A stretch of 64,000 nt of DNA from JAJXWB01 sp964634325 (lineage in GTDB: Bacteria; Pseudomonadota; Alphaproteobacteria; Rhizobiales; Beijerinckiaceae): assembly GCA_964634325.1 (NCBI GenBank), contig CAZWJF010000003.1, positions 1 through 64,000 of the forward strand, in the 5' to 3' direction. The notes beneath the pieces were generated by a model. That model searched no databases, had not been told where the DNA came from, and saw nothing but the letters and a program-made list of their open reading frames with translations. Positions 58,920-64,000 of this stretch are shown in pieces. How positions within the stretch are numbered: position 1 is the first letter of the stretch; every line of letters starts with the position of its first letter. The translations under genes were made by a program, and so were the position numbers.

Positions 58920-59384
58920 GTGAAGACTACAAATCTGGCCATTGTCGGCCTCATCGGACTGTCTCTTGCGGGCTGCGCTTCGGCAGGTCCGAACGAGGCT
59001 GGCGGCACGGTGCTTGGCGCAGGCGCCGGGGCGCTCGCCGGCGGCCTGATCGGCGGCGCGGTCGGGGGCTCGAACGGAACGGTGGTCGGCGCGTTGACGG
59101 GCGCCGCGCTCGGCGGACTGGCCGGCAACGCCATTGGCCGCGATCTCGACGATCAGGATCGCGAGGCGGCCTACGCTGCGCAGGAGGCGGCGTTCGATTC
59201 GGGACAACGCCGTCCGTGGCGCGGTCGGCACGCTTACGGCTACATCGATCCCGGTCCGGAATTTACGGACACCCGTGGGATGTGCCGCAACTATACGCAT
59301 CGCATCTACATCGACGGCCGGCCGCGCGCGGCTGAAGGCGTCGCGTGCCGCGGCCGCGACGGCGTGTGGCGGATCGTCAGCTGA
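58920..59384 (+). CDS. 17-kDa-antigen-type surface lipoprotein (RT0821/Lpp0805-like)
   Basis: A 154-aa lipoprotein. The lipobox is LIGLSLAGCAS; glycine-zipper repeats GAGAGALAGGLIGGAVGG and TGAALGGLAGNAIGRDLDD follow, then a C-terminal domain with CRNYTHRIYIDGRPRAAEG and CRGRDGVWRIV. GTG start with GGAG 9 bases upstream. A strong terminator follows. Confidence 0.9.
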   Translation: MKTTNLAIVGLIGLSLAGCASAGPNEAGGTVLGAGAGALAGGLIGGAVGGSNGTVVGALTGAALGGLAGNAIGRDLDDQDREAAYAAQEAAFDSGQRRPWRGRHAYGYIDPGPEFTDTRGMCRNYTHRIYIDGRPRAAEGVACRGRDGVWRIVS

Positions 59385-59394
59385 GGCGATCGAG

Positions 59395-59421
59395 GGCCGC
59401 TGTCCGCAGCGGCCTTTTTTT
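59395..59421 (+). terminator. Rho-independent terminator after the surface lipoprotein
   Basis: Perfect stem GGCCGCTG / CAGCGGCC with a 4-base loop and seven T residues. Confidence 0.93.
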
Positions 59422-59534
59422 GTCGGTCGAGGCGCTGCTGAGACGATTCGCGCATTTGCAGGTCGCCGCCGTCGGGCTAAACGGACAATACGCGCGGCCA
59501 CATCCGGCGCGCGCCGGAAAGTGAAATCAGACTT

Positions 59535-60002
59535 ATGACCCGCAAGCAGCGCCGCCTCGCTTTCATCGCCGGCGCCCTCGCCGCGCTCGGATGCGCGCTG
59601 GGCCTCGTGCTCTTCGCCATGCGCGACAATATCGTCTTCTTCTATTCGCCGACCGAATTGGCCGCCAAGCATCTGGATGCGGGAACGCGCGTGCGCGTTG
59701 GCGGTCTGGTGAAGGATGGCACGCTGGTGCGCGGCGCCGGCAAACAGGTGACTTTCGAGATCACGGACGGCGGCGACAAGACCGTGTCGGTGGCCTATGA
59801 CGGCATCCTGCCGGATCTGTTCCGTGAAGGGCAGGGCGTCGTGGCCGAGGGCGCGATCGACGCCAAGGGATCGATCAAGGCGGACAACGTGCTGGCGAAA
59901 CACGACGAGCGCTACATGCCGCGCGAGGTTGCTGACGCGTTGAAGAAGCAGGGCGTCTGGGTCGAGGGCAAGGGCGAAGGCAAGGGCAAGGGCGGAAAAT
60001 GA
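59535..60002 (+). CDS. ccmE: Cytochrome c maturation heme chaperone CcmE
   Basis: A 155-aa membrane-anchored heme chaperone. Helix about residues 9-28, OB-fold domain with KTVSVAYDGILPDLFREGQG, and the covalent heme ligand His 123 in NVLAKHDERYMP with Tyr 127. The C terminus is a Lys/Gly tail. It overlaps ccmH by 4 bases. ccmI (cycH) and ccmF (cycK), which normally flank and separate these genes, are absent here. Confidence 0.95.
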   Translation: MTRKQRRLAFIAGALAALGCALGLVLFAMRDNIVFFYSPTELAAKHLDAGTRVRVGGLVKDGTLVRGAGKQVTFEITDGGDKTVSVAYDGILPDLFREGQGVVAEGAIDAKGSIKADNVLAKHDERYMPREVADALKKQGVWVEGKGEGKGKGGK

Positions 60003-60502
60003 CCGGCTGGCTGCGTCCCATTGTTTTCGTGTTCCTGGCGTTCTTCGCGCCGGCCGGCGCGCTGGCGGTCCAGCCGGATGAAATCCTTCCCGATTCGAAG
60101 CTCGAGCAACGCGCACGCGAGATTTCGACCGGCATCCGTTGCATGGTCTGCCAGAACGAGAATATCGACGACTCGAATGCGCCGCTCGCTCGCGATCTTC
60201 GCATCCTGGTCCGCGACCGGCTGAAGAAGGGCGACAGCGACGATCAGGTTCGCGACTATCTTGTCGCCCGCTACGGCGATTTCGTCTTGCTCAAACCGCC
60301 GTTCAAGCCCGAGACTTTGCTGCTTTGGATTACGCCCGTGTTCGTGTTGCTCGGCGCGGGCGTCTTCACCGTCATGCGGATGCGAAACGGGCGGCTCGCC
60401 AAACCTTCCGCTCTGAGCGCAGCCGAGCGTGCGGAGCTGGAGCGTATCGTCGCGCAGGGAAATAACGGCGAAATTGAGAACACCCCGATTACAAAAGCTT
60501 AA
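59999..60502 (+). CDS. ccmH: Cytochrome c maturation thiol reductase CcmH (CycL)
   Basis: A 167-aa periplasmic protein that reduces apocytochrome CxxCH thiols. Signal peptide about residues 1-24, active site GIRCMVCQNENIDDSN (Cys 48 and 51), a membrane helix near 103-122 (LLLWITPVFVLLGAGVFTVM). It is usually a partner of CcmF; the ATGA overlap with ccmE shows a clean, old loss of the intervening gene rather than a recent deletion. Confidence 0.95.
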   Translation: MTGWLRPIVFVFLAFFAPAGALAVQPDEILPDSKLEQRAREISTGIRCMVCQNENIDDSNAPLARDLRILVRDRLKKGDSDDQVRDYLVARYGDFVLLKPPFKPETLLLWITPVFVLLGAGVFTVMRMRNGRLAKPSALSAAERAELERIVAQGNNGEIENTPITKA

Positions 60503-60573
60503 TTCCGCCGTCACGACCGCGTAAGGGCGTGCGCTCCATCTTCATCGTCGACGGCGGTTAGAGCCGCCCGCCG

Positions 60574-62121
60574 ATGGAGATCAATTTCATGTCTTTTCCC
60601 TCCGTTCGTTCGTCCGCCGGTCCCGAAGGCTTCTCCTCTCCGCGTCCCCGCACGCGTTCTCGGGTGATGTTGCTCGGCGCGGTTTCCGCGCTCGCTCTCG
60701 GTGGAGCGCTCGTCAACGCCACGGTATTCACGGCGCCTGTTCGCGCCGAGGTCGCTCTGAACCAGTCGATTGCGCCGTCCGGCCCGCCGTCCTTCGCTGA
60801 CCTCGTCGACCGCGTGAAAGGCGCGGTCGTCTCGGTGCGCGTCAAGACCATGGAGACGGCGAGCGCTGACGAGCAGACCGGCATGCCGCAGCTTGCGCCT
60901 GGCGATCCGCTCGAGCGCTTCTTTAAACAGTTTGGCGGCCCCGGATTCCAGTTCCGTTCGAAGCCGCAGCGGGGCATGGCGCTCGGTTCGGGCTTTATCG
61001 TGTCGCCCGACGGCTACGTGGTGACCAACAATCACGTCGTCGAGCATGCGACCGAAGTCGAACTCGTGCTCGACAACGGCAAGACGGCGCCTGCCAAGAT
61101 CATCGGCACTGACAAGAAGACCGATCTCGCGCTCCTCAAGATCAAGGAAGCCGGGACCTATCCTTACGTGCAGTTCGGGACGAAGACGCCGCGCGTCGGC
61201 GACTGGGTCGTGGCGGTCGGCAATCCGTTCGGCCTCGGCGGCACGGTCACGGCGGGCATTGTGTCCGCGCGTGGTCGCGATATCGGCTCTGGCCCCTACG
61301 ACGACTTCCTGCAAATCGACGCGCCGGTGAACCGCGGCAATTCGGGCGGTCCCACCTTCGACGCGACGGGGCAGGTCGTCGGGATCAATACCGCGATCTT
61401 CTCGCCGTCTGGCGGGTCGGTCGGCATCGGCTTCGCAATTCCGGCGGATGTCGCCAAGCAGGTGATCGCCGAGCTCAAGGACAAGGGGGTCGTCTCGCGC
61501 GGTTACATCGGCGTCCAGATCCAACCCGTTTCGCAGGATATAGCTGAGAGCCTCGGCCTCAAGAGCACGAAGGGCGCGCTCGTCGCAGAAGCCAAGAGCG
61601 GCCCTGCCGCAGAGGCTGGCGTCAAGTCCGGCGACGTGATCGTCGCTGTCGACGGCGAACGGATTGACGGTCCGCGCGAACTCGCCCGCAGGATCGCGGG
61701 GCTCGGCCCGGACAAGAAGGTCGATCTGACCTTTGTCCGCAACGGCGCGGAAAAGACGGTCGCCGTTACGCTCGGCAAGCTCCCGACGGATCGCGAGGCC
61801 AAGGCCGATACGTCCGATGCGCCGAGCGGAAGCCCGCTTGCGGGTCTTGGCGTTGAACTCGCGCCTGCAGCCGATGTCCCCGGCGCTGGCAAGGTCGGGG
61901 TCGTGGTGGCTCAGGTCGATCCGGACGGCGCGGGCGCCCAAAAGGGCCTCCGCGCGGGCGATGTTATTCTCGAGGCCGCCGGCAAGAGCGTAACCACCCC
62001 TGCGCAAGTTGCGTCGGCGATCAAGGAAGCGCGCGAGGAGGGACGCAAGGCGGTGCTCCTGCGCGTCAAGACGGGCGACGCAACGCACTTTGTCGCGCTG
62101 GCGACCAAAGCTTCGTCCTGA
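60574..62121 (+). CDS. degP: Periplasmic serine protease/chaperone DegP (Do/HtrA)
   Basis: A 515-aa envelope quality-control protease. Export helix about residues 29-50 (or start at the second ATG, 60589). Triad: His in VVTNNHVVEHA, Asp in KKTDLALLKIK, Ser in VNRGNSGGPTFD. Two PDZ domains follow (about 305-400 and 425-505), with GYIGVQIQPVSQDIAESLG and AGDVILEAAGKSV. It ends the ccm unit as in rhizobia and has a terminator behind it. Confidence 0.95.
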   Translation: MEINFMSFPSVRSSAGPEGFSSPRPRTRSRVMLLGAVSALALGGALVNATVFTAPVRAEVALNQSIAPSGPPSFADLVDRVKGAVVSVRVKTMETASADEQTGMPQLAPGDPLERFFKQFGGPGFQFRSKPQRGMALGSGFIVSPDGYVVTNNHVVEHATEVELVLDNGKTAPAKIIGTDKKTDLALLKIKEAGTYPYVQFGTKTPRVGDWVVAVGNPFGLGGTVTAGIVSARGRDIGSGPYDDFLQIDAPVNRGNSGGPTFDATGQVVGINTAIFSPSGGSVGIGFAIPADVAKQVIAELKDKGVVSRGYIGVQIQPVSQDIAESLGLKSTKGALVAEAKSGPAAEAGVKSGDVIVAVDGERIDGPRELARRIAGLGPDKKVDLTFVRNGAEKTVAVTLGKLPTDREAKADTSDAPSGSPLAGLGVELAPAADVPGAGKVGVVVAQVDPDGAGAQKGLRAGDVILEAAGKSVTTPAQVASAIKEAREEGRKAVLLRVKTGDATHFVALATKASS

Positions 62122-62165
62122 CAGACGATTCCAGGTCGCGGCCCGCCCTGTTCGCGACGCTGGCT

Positions 62166-62206
62166 ACGGCAGGCCGTTCCCCCAACCGGCCTGCCGTTTT
62201 TCTTTT
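62166..62206 (+). terminator. Rho-independent terminator of degP
   Basis: An 11-base stem ACGGCAGGCCG / CGGCCTGCCGT with a 10-base loop, then TTTTTCTTTT. It lies directly before the ribosome site of the next regulator gene. Confidence 0.92.
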
Positions 62207-62217
62207 GGAGCGGCTAT

Positions 62218-62910
62218 ATGTCTGACATGCGACTCCTCGTGATCGAAGACGATTCAGAAGCTGCCGCTTATCTCGTGAAGGCGTTTCGCGAGCAGGGGCA
62301 CCTTGCCGACCACGCCGCCGACGGGCTCGACGGCTACGCGCGCGCGGCCGAGGGCGACTACGATGTCCTGGTCGTCGACCGCATGCTGCCGAAGCTGGAC
62401 GGCTTGTCTCTCATTTCCAGCCTGCGGGCGCAGAAGATCGAAACGCCCGCGCTGATCCTTTCGGCGCTGGGTCAGGTCGACGACCGCGTGAAAGGCCTGC
62501 GGGCCGGCGGCGACGATTATTTGCCCAAGCCCTACGCTTTTTCCGAGCTGCTGGCGCGCGTCGAGGCGCTCGGCAGGCGCAAAGGCGCGACTGGCCCGCA
62601 GGAAACCGTCTACCGTGTAGGCGATCTCGAACTCGATCGCCTTTCACACAAGCTCACTCGCGCAGGAAAAGAGATATCTCTGCAGCCGCGAGAATTCCGC
62701 CTGCTCGAATATCTGATGAAGCACGCCGGGCAGGTCGTAACCCGCACCATGCTTCTCGAGAATGTCTGGGATTATCATTTCGATCCGCAGACCAATGTGA
62801 TCGACGTGCATATTTCGCGGTTGCGGAGCAAGATCGACAAGGGGTTTGCGACGCCGCTGCTGCACACGGTGCGCGGCGCCGGCTACATGATCCGCGAGGA
62901 GGCCATTTGA
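62218..62910 (+). CDS. OmpR-family response regulator
   Basis: A 230-aa regulator. Receiver with EDD at 10-12, phospho-Asp 54 in VVDRMLPKLDG, Lys in YLPKPYAFSELLA. DNA-binding winged helix with LQPREFRLLEYLMKHAGQVV and IDVHISRLRSKIDKG. GGAG is 8 bases upstream of the ATG. Synteny (degP - regulator - kinase - glnE in rhizobia) points to a conserved, uncharacterised pair. Confidence 0.92.
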   Translation: MSDMRLLVIEDDSEAAAYLVKAFREQGHLADHAADGLDGYARAAEGDYDVLVVDRMLPKLDGLSLISSLRAQKIETPALILSALGQVDDRVKGLRAGGDDYLPKPYAFSELLARVEALGRRKGATGPQETVYRVGDLELDRLSHKLTRAGKEISLQPREFRLLEYLMKHAGQVVTRTMLLENVWDYHFDPQTNVIDVHISRLRSKIDKGFATPLLHTVRGAGYMIREEAI

Positions 62911-62989
62911 GAGGCCGGGCTTTCTTCGCGACGAAAGGACGTGCGCGCGCCGCCGCTTTCGGGAGAACGGCGGCGACGACGGTGCGTCG

Positions 62990-64000
62990 GTGAACACGCT
63001 CAGCAAACTTTTTCGAACGACCGCGTTCAAGCTCGCCGTTCTTTATTCGATCGCCTTCGCGATAGCGGCCAGCCTTGTCGTGTTCAATGTCGGCCGCAAC
63101 GTGCGCGGGGTCCTCGAGGACCAGATCGCGGAAACCATCGACGCAGACATCCGCGGCCTTTCCGACCAGTACGAGCAGGGTGGCGTAAAGCAAGTCGTCG
63201 AAGCGATCGAGCGGCGTATCAAACAGCCCGGCGGCGACATCTACCTGCTGACCACTTTCTCGGGCGATCCGATCGTCGGCAATGTCGCCTCGCTGCCGAC
63301 GGCGGCGCTCGCACGGCCCGCGCTCGTGGAAACCATCTATCAAAGGCCGGGCGAAAGACAGGCGCGTCGGCGCGCGCTGGCGCGCGTGTTCATCCTGCCT
63401 GGCAATTACCGCCTCCTCGTCGGACACGACGTCGAAGAACTCGAAAGCCTTCGCGTCATCCTGAGGCGGGCGTTGACCGGTTCGTTGTTCTGGCTCGTGG
63501 CGATCGGCGCGATCGGCGGCCTCGTCGTCGCCCGCCGCGTTCTCAAACGCGTCGACGCCATGTCCGCCTCCGCGGCGGCGATCATGACGGGCGACCTGTC
63601 AGGCCGTCTGCCCATCGCCGGGAGCGGCGACGAACTCGATCGTCTCGCCGAGAATCTGAACGCCATGCTTGCGCGCATCGAAGCGTTGCTCAAGGGCATG
63701 AAGGAGGTCTCCGACAATATCGCCCACGATCTGCGAACGCCGCTGACGCGTCTGCGCAACAACGCGGAAATGGCGTTGCGGCGCACGGGAGACCCGGACG
63801 GCCCGCATGAAGCGCTGGAGAAAGTCATCAGCGAGGCCGACGGCCTGATCCGAGTTTTCGACGCTTTGCTGACAATCGCCCGCGCCGAGTCCGGCAGCGG
63901 GCCGAGCATGGAGACGTTCGACGTCAGTCGCGTCGCGGAGGACGTGACGGAGCTGTACGAAGCGGCCGCCGAAGAACATGGCGTCGCATTCGCCAGCGCG
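62990..64000 (+). CDS. Sensor histidine kinase, partial (runs off the window)
   Basis: The first 337 codons. Start is likely GTG 62990 (VNTLSKLFRTTAFKLAVLYS). Helix 1 about residues 13-33, periplasmic domain to about 160, helix 2 near 163-182, HAMP (RVDAMSASAAAIMTGDLS), H box VSDNIAHDLRTPLTRLRNN (phospho-His near 246). The ATPase domain lies past 64000. Partner of the preceding regulator. Confidence 0.9.
   Translation, partial: MNTLSKLFRTTAFKLAVLYSIAFAIAASLVVFNVGRNVRGVLEDQIAETIDADIRGLSDQYEQGGVKQVVEAIERRIKQPGGDIYLLTTFSGDPIVGNVASLPTAALARPALVETIYQRPGERQARRRALARVFILPGNYRLLVGHDVEELESLRVILRRALTGSLFWLVAIGAIGGLVVARRVLKRVDAMSASAAAIMTGDLSGRLPIAGSGDELDRLAENLNAMLARIEALLKGMKEVSDNIAHDLRTPLTRLRNNAEMALRRTGDPDGPHEALEKVISEADGLIRVFDALLTIARAESGSGPSMETFDVSRVAEDVTELYEAAAEEHGVAFASA

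Overview
The window is GC-rich chromosomal DNA from an alphaproteobacterium of the order Hyphomicrobiales (Rhizobiales), most likely near the Methylocystis/Methylobacterium/Beijerinckia side. Support for this: a MucR-type zinc-finger regulator, DUF6456, DUF5330, DUF1491 and DUF2336 proteins, a methylmalonyl-CoA mutase small-subunit gene standing alone as in methylotrophs, a feuPQ - ccm - degP - two-component order, a CtrA box, and a gene transfer agent (GTA) cluster of the Rhodobacter capsulatus type. No rRNA, tRNA, CRISPR array or insertion sequence was seen.

Layout. 0-12.7 kb: housekeeping genes (ABC-F protein, ketopantoate reductase, lytic transglycosylase, DUF817 membrane protein, mutA, CNT nucleoside transporter, M20 peptidase, HerA-like ATPase). 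12.7-16.8 kb: an envelope block (dolichol-phosphate-type glycosyltransferase, MurJ flippase and a HAD hydrolase chained by 4-base overlaps, with a divergent ChbG/YdjC deacetylase). 16.8-25.5 kb: chemoreceptor behind a CtrA box, superoxide dismutase, oligopeptidase B, MsrB, MucR, SufE. 25.8-33.6 kb: a DivJ/PleC-like membrane histidine kinase with a peptidoglycan-binding partner, then a PBP1A operon with DUF1214/DUF1254-type proteins. 33.7-36.8 kb: a run of thiol- and metal-type proteins (cysteine-cluster protein, DUF2946, CxCxC outer-membrane-like protein, TlpA thioredoxin, cytochrome c). 36.8-40.1 kb: TonB-like protein, a TadG-like von Willebrand protein and a 30-residue membrane microprotein missing from ordinary gene calls.

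40.2-56.3 kb is a GTA/phage-head cluster in canonical order: small terminase-like g1, large terminase, portal, protease, capsid, connectors, tail tube, g10, g10.1, tape measure, g12, g13, NlpC/P60 g14, g15. It is heavily remodelled. The portal has gained a cysteine-rich C-terminal extension. A second 295-base copy of the portal 3' end lies about 1.2 kb downstream and carries a different cysteine-rich tail. The prohead protease carries a third tail joined by the same GRWTSGG linker seen on the orphan tail. Each tail is followed at once by a small separate gene (one TPR-like and visibly low in GC, one DUF6968-like, one 78-aa unknown). This is the architecture of polymorphic C-terminal tip plus partner gene with an orphan module, known for Rhs/CDI systems, here on capsid-assembly proteins; it is the main discovery candidate. 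In addition, g15 is cut after about 325 residues and runs into a phage-lysis-like trio, and two host-type genes (a trypsin-like protease and a DUF465 protein) lie antisense inside the cluster.

56.4-64 kb: PepSY protein, FeuPQ-like two-component pair, a 17-kDa surface lipoprotein, ccmE overlapping ccmH directly (ccmI and ccmF absent from their usual places), degP, a second response regulator and a sensor kinase that runs off the end.
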